55,843 nt of DNA from Actinomycetales bacterium (lineage in GTDB: Bacteria > Actinomycetota > Actinomycetes > Actinomycetales > Microbacteriaceae), in assembly GCA_015654575.1 (NCBI GenBank), contig JAATGR010000141.1, positions 1-55,843 of the forward strand, read 5' to 3'. The notes beneath the pieces were generated by a model, which had not been told where the DNA came from, made no database searches, and saw only the letters and a program-made list of their open reading frames with translations. The translations under genes and the position numbers were made by a program. Within the stretch, counting starts at the first letter, position 1, and every line of letters starts with the position of its first letter. Positions 38,008 through 46,741 of the stretch are shown here, one piece after another.

Positions 38008-39027
38008 ATGATCGAGACGGTGCGGGGCCCGGTCGCTCCGGGCGATCTGGGCGTCACCTGCATGCACGACCACATCCTGAGCGACTCCTCCCGGTTACGG
38101 CGCGACGGCGCGCAGCCCGCCCCCGACCTCGAACGGGTATCGCTCGAGAACCTGGGGTATCTGCGCTGGAACATGCTCGCATCCATCGACAACCTCCGCC
38201 TGGACGACGAGGAGGCGATCGTCGCGGACCTTGCCGACGGGGTCTCGCGCGGCCAGCGCACCCTCGTCGAGTGCTCCTCCCTCGGGCTCGGCCCCAACCA
38301 CGCGGCGCTTGCGGCGGTGTCGGTCTCGTCGGGGATGCAGATCGTCAGTGCATACGGTGCCTACATCCCGCGCACGGTGCCCGGGTGGGTCTCCGAACTC
38401 TCGGAGTCGGCGCTGGAGGAGCACTTCCTGGAAGCGCTGACCGTTGCCGTTCCCGGCACCGCCTTCCGGGCCGGGATGCTCGGAATCATGGGGACGACCG
38501 ATGAGCTGGCCGAGCGTGAACGGGTGCAACTGCGCGCGGCCGGTCGCGCGGCGGCACGCACGGGCGCCGCCGTGTCGGTGCGTCTGGACGGCGACGCGTT
38601 CCACGGGCCCGCGGTGATCGCCCTGCTCGAGGGTGTCGGGCTGCCCGCCGACCGGATCGTCTTCACCAACGCCGACGAATACATGGATGCCGCGTACTGG
38701 TCCGATCTGTCGGCGGCGGGCGCCGTGCTGGAGATGTGCTTCGGCACCGAGGCGTGCCATGTTGGCCGGGTCGACAACCCGTCGGATCGGGAGCGCCTCG
38801 CCTTCTTCCCGGAGTTCGTCCTCGCGCACCCGCTCTCACGGCACGTGCTGGGGCAGTCACTGTGGACCAAAGCGCAGCTTGCGGCCTACGGCGGCCACGG
38901 CTACGGCTACCTGATGGGACGCATCGTCCCGCAGCTGCGTTCGCTCGGGGTGTCGTCGCAACGCCTCGATGCGATGCTGGTCACCGAGCCGAGGCGTGTG
39001 CTCGATCGCGACGCCGCCGCGGAGTAG
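38008..39027 (+). CDS. Phosphotriesterase-fold protein with degenerate metal site (PTE4)
   Basis: Collinear with PTE2/PTE3; HDH kept, but LGEIG->LGIMG, THQ->VRL, GHLD->TNAD, GSDIW->GQSLW. Confidence 0.85.
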   Translation: MIETVRGPVAPGDLGVTCMHDHILSDSSRLRRDGAQPAPDLERVSLENLGYLRWNMLASIDNLRLDDEEAIVADLADGVSRGQRTLVECSSLGLGPNHAALAAVSVSSGMQIVSAYGAYIPRTVPGWVSELSESALEEHFLEALTVAVPGTAFRAGMLGIMGTTDELAERERVQLRAAGRAAARTGAAVSVRLDGDAFHGPAVIALLEGVGLPADRIVFTNADEYMDAAYWSDLSAAGAVLEMCFGTEACHVGRVDNPSDRERLAFFPEFVLAHPLSRHVLGQSLWTKAQLAAYGGHGYGYLMGRIVPQLRSLGVSSQRLDAMLVTEPRRVLDRDAAAE

Positions 39028-39048
39028 GGCGGCATCCGCGCTGCGCGA

Positions 39049-40401
39049 TCAGGCGGCGTCGTAGACGATTCGCCCGCCGGCCACGGTGCGCGCCACCGTC
39101 GCGCCGGCCAGGTCGTCATCGGAGGCCGTCAGCGGATCAACCGTGAGCTCGGCCCAGTCGGCCAGCCTTCCGGGGGAGAGCATGCCGCGGTCGTGCTCGG
39201 TGAAGGCGGCGAACGCGGCGTCCGTCGTGGCCGCCCGCAGAGCCTCCTCCGGGGTGAGCCGCTGCGCGATGCCCACCGGCGTTTCGAGGCCGCGAACCGC
39301 CCTCGTGCGGGTAAACCACATCAGGCGCAGCGGATCGAACGGGAAGTACGGGCCGTCGGAGCCGAGCGCGACGCGCACGCCGGCATCGAGCCACGATCGC
39401 AGCGGGTTCGCCTCGTCGGCGCCCACCGAGTCGCGCAGCCACGCGCCGTTGTGCCATTGGATGGCCGGCTGCGACGAGACCAGGACGCCGAGCCGCGCGG
39501 CCTCGGCGAGCACCCGCGCATCCGGTTCCAGATAGGCGTGGATGAGCCGGAAGCGCAGGTCGCGGAGGGGGACGACGGCGTCGACCCGAGCGAAGGATTC
39601 GAGGGCCAGGCGCATGGCGCGTCCGCCGATCGCGTGCACGCCCAGCGCCCAGCCGTTGCGGGCGCAGAACAGTGCGATCCGATCGAGGTCGGCGTCCGAG
39701 ATCGCGCGCACGCCGTGCTCGCCGGTGGCGGGCCAGGGGCGTTCCCGTAGCGCCTGCATCCGCTTGCCTTCGCCGTCGACGTAGACCTTGAGCGCCCCGA
39801 ACGACAGCGTGTCGTCGCCGAACCCCGATCCGACGCCGAGTCCGCCGATCGCGTCGATCACCTCCTCCGCGGTCGTGACGGCGTCGCGGAGCCCTTCGAA
39901 ATAGGGCATGGCGACCACGCGCAAGGAGAGTCCGCCGTCCCGGTGGGCTGCGTGATAGCCGCGCACGGTCTCTGCCGTGGCCCAGGGGTCGACGACGGTG
40001 GTGATGCCGAGGCCGTGCAGCAGTGGTTGGATCCGGATCAGGCCCTGTCGGCGCTCGGCCGGCGTCGGAGGGTCGGCGCCGTTCCAGTCCGCATCGAGGG
40101 CGGTGCGCGCCATCGCCTCCTGGAACTCGTCGATCGTGGGCTCGCGGTCGGGGAAGAGGTCGACGACTTTGATCCCGCCGCGCTGAAGGTAGAAGTGGGA
40201 GTCCACGAAGCCCGGCACGATCACCCCGCGTGCGGTCTGCTCGACGGCGTCTGGGCAGGCTGCGCGCAGCGCGGCCGCCGTGCCGGTCGCGACGATGCGG
40301 GCGCTATCGACCACCATCGCCTCGACGTAGGGCGAGCCCGGATCCATCGTGATGATGTCCCCCCGGACGAGGATCGGACGAGAGTCATATATTGGATCCA
40401 T
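39049..40401 (-). CDS. YtcJ-type amidohydrolase (copy 2), HxH altered to HFY
   Basis: GFVDSHFYLQRGG, VHAIGG, IHAYLEP, VALGSDGPYF. Start placed at ATG 40401 within the operator region. Confidence 0.82.
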   Translation of the reverse strand: MDPIYDSRPILVRGDIITMDPGSPYVEAMVVDSARIVATGTAAALRAACPDAVEQTARGVIVPGFVDSHFYLQRGGIKVVDLFPDREPTIDEFQEAMARTALDADWNGADPPTPAERRQGLIRIQPLLHGLGITTVVDPWATAETVRGYHAAHRDGGLSLRVVAMPYFEGLRDAVTTAEEVIDAIGGLGVGSGFGDDTLSFGALKVYVDGEGKRMQALRERPWPATGEHGVRAISDADLDRIALFCARNGWALGVHAIGGRAMRLALESFARVDAVVPLRDLRFRLIHAYLEPDARVLAEAARLGVLVSSQPAIQWHNGAWLRDSVGADEANPLRSWLDAGVRVALGSDGPYFPFDPLRLMWFTRTRAVRGLETPVGIAQRLTPEEALRAATTDAAFAAFTEHDRGMLSPGRLADWAELTVDPLTASDDDLAGATVARTVAGGRIVYDAA

Positions 40402-40423
40402 AAGATCTATTTTAGGATCCATA
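40391..40423. promoter_or_regulatory. Paired GGATCC operator, site 8 (divergent ytcJ-like copy 2 / DAO-HyuAB)
   Basis: ATTGGATCCATA (core 40394-40399) and TTAGGATCCATA (core 40415-40420); 21 bp apart. Confidence 0.85.
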
Positions 40424-40467
40424 CTGAAGACGTCTGTTCTGCTTTTGACAGGACGCCGGGAGGCCCC

Positions 40468-41397
40468 ATGATCGCCAGGGATGTGCTGGTCGTCGGTGCC
40501 GGGGTCGTGGGCCTCAGCTGCGCCATCGAGCTCTCGGAGGCCGGTCACCGGGTGCGGCTCCTGGCGGCAGAGACGGAGGGTACGGTCTCCTCCGTCGCGG
40601 CATCGCTGTGGGCGCCGTCGCACGTCGAGCGCAGTGAGCGGGTGCGGGAGTGGGCGTATCTCACCCTGGCGCGGCTCCGTCGCGACGCGGGGCCGGAGAC
40701 CGGCGTCCGGGAACAGCCCTCGCGCACGATCGGCGTCGAGCCGTGGCTACCCGATCCGTGGATGCGGGCGTTCGCGCCGGCGGTGGCCGGCGTATCGGCG
40801 GGCACCCTGCCCGCCGGCTACCGTGCGGCGACGGCGACCACCATGACCCTCGTCGACACCGCACGGTATCTGCCCTGGCTGCGGGGCAGGCTCGCGGCGC
40901 TCGGCATCGGAATCGAACGGCGGGCGCTGGCGAGCCTCGATGACGCGCCGCAGGCCGATGTGACGGTGCTCGCCGCGGGATTCGGGTCGCGGGCGTTGGC
41001 GCATGACCCGGAGATGTCGGGGCTGTCGACCCGCGTGCTCCGGCTGGAGAACCCAGGTCTGACCCGCACGACGATCGTGCGCGACGGCCCCTACGCGGGG
41101 GCCTTCGTCGTCCCGCGCTTCGACGATGTCGTGGTCGGGTGCGGGGCATGGCAGGAGGGCGACGAACTGCCGGACGGGAGCACGCTGCACGAGCTCGGGA
41201 GTGCGATCGAGCCCGCGCTGGTGGATGCGCGCGTGCAGGGATCCGCCGTCGGCACCCGCCCGGTCCGGTCGCGGGTAAGGGTCGAGAGGGAGACCCTGGC
41301 GGGACGCAACGTGGTGCACTGCTACGGGCACGGTGGCGCCGGGGTCGCGCTGAGCTGGGGCACCGCCCGCGCGGTCGCGGAGCTGGTCGCGCGATGA
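40468..41397 (+). CDS. D-amino-acid oxidase-like FAD oxidoreductase
   Basis: DVLVVGAGVVGLSCAIELSEAGHRV; VHCYGHGGAGVALSWGTA C-terminal DAO motif; SD GGGAGG. Confidence 0.88.
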   Translation: MIARDVLVVGAGVVGLSCAIELSEAGHRVRLLAAETEGTVSSVAASLWAPSHVERSERVREWAYLTLARLRRDAGPETGVREQPSRTIGVEPWLPDPWMRAFAPAVAGVSAGTLPAGYRAATATTMTLVDTARYLPWLRGRLAALGIGIERRALASLDDAPQADVTVLAAGFGSRALAHDPEMSGLSTRVLRLENPGLTRTTIVRDGPYAGAFVVPRFDDVVVGCGAWQEGDELPDGSTLHELGSAIEPALVDARVQGSAVGTRPVRSRVRVERETLAGRNVVHCYGHGGAGVALSWGTARAVAELVAR

Positions 41398-43433
41398 GCC
41401 GCGGCAATGTCATCGCGGTCGATATCGGCGGTACCCACACGGATGCCGCTCTCGTGACCTCCGAGGGGGAGCTGTTCGTGGCGAAGGTGACCTCCACCCC
41501 CGCCGATCCCGGCGTCGCCCTGGTCACCGCAGTGGAGCAGCTGCTGAGGTCGGCATCGTTGCGGCTCCACGAGGTCGCCGCGGTCGTGCACGGAACGACC
41601 GTCGCCACCAACGCGGTCATCATGGATGACTACGCGCGGGTGGGACTTCTGACGACCGTCGGCTTCGAAGACGTCCTGGAGATCGCCACGCAGCAACGGG
41701 CCGACCTGTACGACCCGTGGCGGGGCAAGCCCGCACCGATCGTCCCGCGGGAGCGGGTGTTCGGCGTGCGGGAGCGCATCGCGGCTTCCGGCGAGGTGGT
41801 CCTGGACATGGATCCGTCGGACGTCCGCGTCGCAGCGCGCGCTTGGCGCGGACAGGTCGAGGCGGTCGCGATCTCATTCCTCTTCTCGTTCGCCAACCCC
41901 GCCCATGAGCGGGCGGCCGCCCGGATCCTGGCGGAGGAGCTCCCCGGGATCCCCGTCACCGTGTCCTCGCAGGTGGCGCCCGAATTCCGTGAGTACCCGC
42001 GCACGGCGACGACCGCGCTCAACGCGGCCCTGCTGCCGAAGACCGGCGGCTATCTGGAACGGCTCGAGGCGCGACTCCGCGATCGCGGCTTCACCGGCGC
42101 GTTCCAGCTGATGACCTCGACGGGCGGGGTCGTCCCCGCAGCACTCGCGATGCGGCTCCCCGTCGCCCTGCTCGTGTCCGGACCGGCCGCGGGAGCGGTC
42201 GCCGCGGCTGAGCTGGGGCGACGGCTGGGCGAGCCGGATCTCCTTATGCTCGACGTCGGGGGCACCAGCGCGGACGTGGCCGTCATCGAGGACGGGCAGC
42301 CGCAGCGGCGCTATCGCGGGGAGGTGGCCGGCATGCCGGTGGCGCTCCCGCAGATCGATGTGCTCCCCATCGGAGCCGGCGGCGGCTCGCTCGCCGCGGT
42401 CGACGGCTTCGGCTCGCTGTCGGTCGGGCCCGACAGCGCCGGCGCAGAACCCGGCCCCGCCGCATATGGCACCGGCGACCGGCCGACGGTGACCGACGCC
42501 CATCTGGTGCGGGGCTCGATCGATCCCGCGGGCCTGCTCGGCGGCGCGCTGCCGCTGCACCCGGAGCGTGCGCGATCGGCCATCGCCCGCGCGGTGGCCG
42601 ATCCGCTCGGGCTCCCCCTCCCGGTCGCGGCCGGGAGCATCATCCGAATCGCCGACGGCCGCATGGCGGATGCGCTGCGGGCGATCACCGTGGCGCGGGG
42701 CATCGACGTCCGCCGGTTCGCCCTCATGGCGTTCGGCGGCGCCGGTCCGCTCCACGCCTGCGCGATCGCGGAGGACCTCGGCATCCGTCGCGTGCTAGTG
42801 CCCCGCTACCCCGGGCTCACGAGCGCGATGGGGCTGCTCATGGGTGACGGTCGGTACGACCTGTCGCGCACTCACGTGTCGTCGTTGCGCGACCTCGACC
42901 TCGATCGGGCGGGTGTGCTCGTTGAGGAGATGGTGGAGGACGCGACGGTGCAGCTGCGGGGCGCCGGGGTCACCGGAGAGCTCGCGATCAGCCTCGACGC
43001 CGATCTGCGCTACGCGGGGCAGGCGTACGAGCTGACCGTTCCGGTGTCCGAGACGGCGTCGATCCCCGCGGACGGACTGGCCGACATCGAGCGTCGGTTC
43101 CATGAGGCGCACCTCTCGGCGTACGGCCATTCCTGGCAGGACGCCCCGGTCGAGCTTGTGACGTTGCGGATCCGTGCGAGCATGCCGCGACTGGCAGCGG
43201 ACTGGGCGGCGGCGGGGCCGGGCCACGGCTCGGCAGCGGCGGCCGAGCGTGCCGGGTTCGACGCGGCAGGCGACCCTGTGACTTACCTCGTCGTCGAGCG
43301 GGACGATGTCCGAGCCGGGCTGAGAGGCCCGGCATTAGTCTCGCAGACCGACACCACGACGCTGCTCCTTCGGGGCTGGCGGGTGTCTAGGGTCGACGGC
43401 GTCGGCATGGTCCTGGAACGAGAGGAGGCCTGA
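41394..43433 (+). CDS. Hydantoinase/oxoprolinase family protein, HyuA type (copy 2)
   Basis: IAVDIGGTHTDAALV; LDVGGTSADVAVI; MAFGGAGPLHACAIAEDLGI. Confidence 0.92.
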   Translation: MSRGNVIAVDIGGTHTDAALVTSEGELFVAKVTSTPADPGVALVTAVEQLLRSASLRLHEVAAVVHGTTVATNAVIMDDYARVGLLTTVGFEDVLEIATQQRADLYDPWRGKPAPIVPRERVFGVRERIAASGEVVLDMDPSDVRVAARAWRGQVEAVAISFLFSFANPAHERAAARILAEELPGIPVTVSSQVAPEFREYPRTATTALNAALLPKTGGYLERLEARLRDRGFTGAFQLMTSTGGVVPAALAMRLPVALLVSGPAAGAVAAAELGRRLGEPDLLMLDVGGTSADVAVIEDGQPQRRYRGEVAGMPVALPQIDVLPIGAGGGSLAAVDGFGSLSVGPDSAGAEPGPAAYGTGDRPTVTDAHLVRGSIDPAGLLGGALPLHPERARSAIARAVADPLGLPLPVAAGSIIRIADGRMADALRAITVARGIDVRRFALMAFGGAGPLHACAIAEDLGIRRVLVPRYPGLTSAMGLLMGDGRYDLSRTHVSSLRDLDLDRAGVLVEEMVEDATVQLRGAGVTGELAISLDADLRYAGQAYELTVPVSETASIPADGLADIERRFHEAHLSAYGHSWQDAPVELVTLRIRASMPRLAADWAAAGPGHGSAAAAERAGFDAAGDPVTYLVVERDDVRAGLRGPALVSQTDTTTLLLRGWRVSRVDGVGMVLEREEA

Positions 43434-45041
43434 GTGGCGCGCGTGGACGATCCGGTGGTCAGAGAGCTGCTGTGGAACGGGTTCGACGCGATCGTCGGCG
43501 AGATGTCGTTGCTGCTGCAGCGCAGCTCGTTCTCGCCGATGATCCGGGAGATGCTCGACTTCTCCTGCGGCTTCCTCGATCCGCAGGGTCGGATCGTCGC
43601 CGATTCCCATCTGATCCCCGCGCAGGCGGGCACGCTCGAGTTCGCACTCGCCGGTGCGCTGGCGCGGACCGGCCCGCTCGACGAGGGTGACGTCGTTATC
43701 ACGAACGATCCGTACCAAGGCGCGACGCATCTGCCGGACGTGGAGGTGTTCGCACCCGTGCATGCCGCGGGCGTGCTGCTCGGATACGTCGCCACCGTGG
43801 CCCATCACATCGACATCGGCGGCATCCAGGCGCGTAACCGCGGCGCGATCCCGGGGCACGCCGCGTCGCGCGATCTGTTCGAGGAGGGCCTGCAGCTGCC
43901 GCCGGTGAAGCTGATTGAAGGCGGCGTGCGCAACGAGGCGCTGTGGCAGGTGCTGCTGCGCAACGTGCGCGACCCCGAATCGGTGGACGGTGATGTCACG
44001 GCCCAGCTCTCCTCCTGCCGTCGCGGGATCGCCCGGTTGGCGGAGCTCGCCGAGCGGTACGGCGCCGGGACGGTGGTCGACGCGGCGGCCGACCTCATCG
44101 ACGACACGTCCGCGCGGGCGCAGGAGCGGCTGCGGGCCTGGCCGAAGCGGACCGTGCACAAGGTGGGCCATCTCGACGGCGACGGCCTCGATTACTCCCG
44201 GCCGGTGCGCGTCGAGGTAGCGGTGACGGTACAAGACGGCCGGATGCGGGTCGATCTCGGCGGCTCCGCCCCGCAGACGACCGGCACGTTCAACGTGCCG
44301 TGGTCGAGCACCTACTCGGGGCTGTACTACGCACTGCGCTGCTTCCTCGGTCCCGGAATCCGTCAGAACCACGGCTACATGATGCATGTCGAGGCGGTCG
44401 CCCCGGAGGGATCGATCTTCCGGCCGCGGCGGCCCGCGGCCGTCGTATCCCGACACATGGCGGTGCAGGTCCTCACGGATCTCGTCTTCCAGGCCTTGAG
44501 CGAGCTGCTCCCGAACCGAGCCGTCGCCTCCAGTCATGTGTCGTTCCCGACGCTGCTGATGCGCACGACCGACCCGCGTACCGGCACGCAGCGGACACTC
44601 ATGGACACCGTGGGCGGCGGTTCCGGAGCGCATCGCGACGGGCCCGGCGACGACGGCATCGACTCCTACACCTCCAACTGCGCCCTCATCCCGGCCGAGG
44701 TCATCGAACTGGAGTATCCGTGGCGGGTGACGGCGTGCGCGTTGGTCGATGGCACCGCCGGCAACGGAGTCCACCGGGGCGGTCGCGCGGTGCGACGCGA
44801 ATACGAGCTCCTCGCGGATGCGGCCACCGGCCGGGTGGCTGCGGAGCAGCGTCGCGCCGGCAGCGGCGCGAGAGGCGTCGCGGGCGGCGGGAACGGCTCG
44901 CCCGCTGCCGTCGCGATAAGGCGGCACGGGCGCGACGACTGGCAGAGCGTTCCGTTCGAGACGACGGCGCTCGCCCTCCTGCGGGGCGACGTCGTACGGC
45001 TGGTCGCCGGCGGTGGCGGCGGCTACGGTGTGGCGGAGTGA
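43434..45041 (+). CDS. Hydantoinase B/oxoprolinase family protein, HyuB type (copy 2)
   Basis: LLWNGFDAIVGEMSLLLQRSSFSPMIREMLDFSCGFLD; TNDPYQGATHLPDVEVFAPV; C-terminal VAGGGGGYGV. Confidence 0.92.
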   Translation: MARVDDPVVRELLWNGFDAIVGEMSLLLQRSSFSPMIREMLDFSCGFLDPQGRIVADSHLIPAQAGTLEFALAGALARTGPLDEGDVVITNDPYQGATHLPDVEVFAPVHAAGVLLGYVATVAHHIDIGGIQARNRGAIPGHAASRDLFEEGLQLPPVKLIEGGVRNEALWQVLLRNVRDPESVDGDVTAQLSSCRRGIARLAELAERYGAGTVVDAAADLIDDTSARAQERLRAWPKRTVHKVGHLDGDGLDYSRPVRVEVAVTVQDGRMRVDLGGSAPQTTGTFNVPWSSTYSGLYYALRCFLGPGIRQNHGYMMHVEAVAPEGSIFRPRRPAAVVSRHMAVQVLTDLVFQALSELLPNRAVASSHVSFPTLLMRTTDPRTGTQRTLMDTVGGGSGAHRDGPGDDGIDSYTSNCALIPAEVIELEYPWRVTACALVDGTAGNGVHRGGRAVRREYELLADAATGRVAAEQRRAGSGARGVAGGGNGSPAAVAIRRHGRDDWQSVPFETTALALLRGDVVRLVAGGGGGYGVAE

Positions 45042-45096
45042 ACCGAAGCCCATGTCGTCTTCCCGCTCTCGCCGCCGGCAGGACGAGTGCGACGCA

Positions 45097-45762
45097 TCAC
45101 CGGGGGCGGATCACGGAGGCCAACGCCTGCCCCTGTGTGACGGTGATCGCGATCGCCGCGGACGGGACGCCCACGAGCCGAAGCGTTGCGGTAGCGGTCC
45201 CGACGAGATCGGATGCCGAGGGCGGGAGGCCCCGGCGGCGCTGCAGGATGACGCTCTCCACGAGGGCGAGCACCAGTTGCGCGGTGAGCGCCGTGCGCTC
45301 CGCCGGTACGCCGCAGGCGGCGACCAGCGTCCGGTAGGCGGTCTCGAGCTCGGAACGGCGCTCACGGAACGGCGCAAACGCCTCCGCCGAGATCTCCGGG
45401 GCGAGGTACAGCGCCCCGATGTTGTGGCGGCCAGACGCGAGGAGGCGGGCGTCGCAGGCGCACAGTGCCCACAGTCGTGCGGCCGGATCGTCTGCCGCGG
45501 CCAACAGCTGCGCCGCCGCGTCGAGGGAGGGCTGTACTGTGCTCAGCAGCAGCTCCAGGAGGATCGGGGCCTTGCCCGCGAAGTGGTGGTACAGCGATGC
45601 CTGGCGGATCCCCGCTGCCTCCGCGATCGCGTGTGTGCTCGTCACACCGTAGCCGCGCGTGCAGAACAGCTCGGCACTCGCTTCGAGGATGTCGGCGCGC
45701 GTCCCCCGACCAGTGACCGAATCGCCGGAGGCGCGGGGTCGACCCGGTCTCGCGCTGGCCAT
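45097..45762 (-). CDS. TetR-family transcriptional regulator
   Basis: HTH RADILEASAELFCTRGYGVTSTHAIAEAAGIRQASLYHHFAGKAPIL. Confidence 0.92.
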   Translation of the reverse strand: MASARPGRPRASGDSVTGRGTRADILEASAELFCTRGYGVTSTHAIAEAAGIRQASLYHHFAGKAPILLELLLSTVQPSLDAAAQLLAAADDPAARLWALCACDARLLASGRHNIGALYLAPEISAEAFAPFRERRSELETAYRTLVAACGVPAERTALTAQLVLALVESVILQRRRGLPPSASDLVGTATATLRLVGVPSAAIAITVTQGQALASVIRPR

Positions 45763-45891
45763 ACCGCCACGGTATCAGCGACACCGAACAGCCGGATCCC
45801 GCTCGACGGCCTCGGAAACGTCGGGGAAACGTTCGCCTGCTGTAATAACTGTCAAGCAATAGAAATTGAGCCGACGAACCGGAGGAACCCG

Positions 45892-46731
45892 ATGGACGGA
45901 CGCGTTGAAGCACTCGGCAGCGTGGGCGATGCCCGCACCGACGCCCGCGCCCGCGCCACCCGCTCGGAGTGGATGCCGGTCCTCCCGCCGTCCGCGGCGC
46001 CGTGGTCGCCGGAGGGTGTCGATCCCGGCGCGATGCGCTGGGCCGAGACGGTGGCACCCGGCGGTTACACGCACCTGCGCGTCGCCCGGGGGACCCGCAT
46101 CCGATTCGAAGACGTCACCGGCGACGCCTGCGCGCACGTGCTGCTGTTCAACGCCCTGGCGCCGGGAGAACGGCTGAACGTCGCCGACACGCAGAAGATC
46201 CCCTGGCAGGCCTACCTCGGCGCGGGGCATCCGCTGCTCTCCGGCGACGGCCGGGTGCTCGCCACGATCGTCGAGGACACCTCCGGCCGGCATGACGCGT
46301 TCTGCGGCACCACGACGGACGCCTGGAACGAGCGCAAGTACGGCGACGCCGCCCCTGAGGGACCCTCGCCGTCGGGGCATGCCCTGCTGAGGCTGGCCGG
46401 GGCCAAGCACGGGTTGACCGTGCGCGATCTGCCGCCGGCCGTGACCTTCTTCCAGGGTGTGCGCGTCGACACGGACGGAGCGCTGCGCTGGCAAGGATCA
46501 GCCGGCGCCGGACGCCACGTCGATCTGCTCGCCGAGCTGCCGCTGATCCTGCTCGTCGCCGACGTTCCGCACGCGACCGACCCCAGGGACGACTACATCG
46601 TGGGGCCGTTGCGGGTAGCCGCCTGGCGGAGCAGCCCTACCGCCGCCGGCGACGCGATGTTCGGGGCCAGCCCGGAACGCGAGCGCGCCTACCGCAACAC
46701 GATCGCCTACGCCGAGCTCGCCGGGCTCTGA
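45892..46731 (+). CDS. DUF1989 urea-amidolyase-associated protein 1 (carboxyguanidine deiminase subunit-like)
   Basis: ETVAPGGYTHLRVARGTRIRFEDVTGDACAHVLLFNA; partner of adjacent DUF1989 gene; SD GGAGG. Confidence 0.85.
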   Translation: MDGRVEALGSVGDARTDARARATRSEWMPVLPPSAAPWSPEGVDPGAMRWAETVAPGGYTHLRVARGTRIRFEDVTGDACAHVLLFNALAPGERLNVADTQKIPWQAYLGAGHPLLSGDGRVLATIVEDTSGRHDAFCGTTTDAWNERKYGDAAPEGPSPSGHALLRLAGAKHGLTVRDLPPAVTFFQGVRVDTDGALRWQGSAGAGRHVDLLAELPLILLVADVPHATDPRDDYIVGPLRVAAWRSSPTAAGDAMFGASPERERAYRNTIAYAELAGL

Positions 46732-46741
46732 GAGGACTGCC

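Noticed and set aside
45794-45799. Single GGATCC in the TetR/DUF1989 intergenic region as a ninth operator
   Set aside because: No partner half-site at +21 or -21 and no AT-rich flanks; likely chance.
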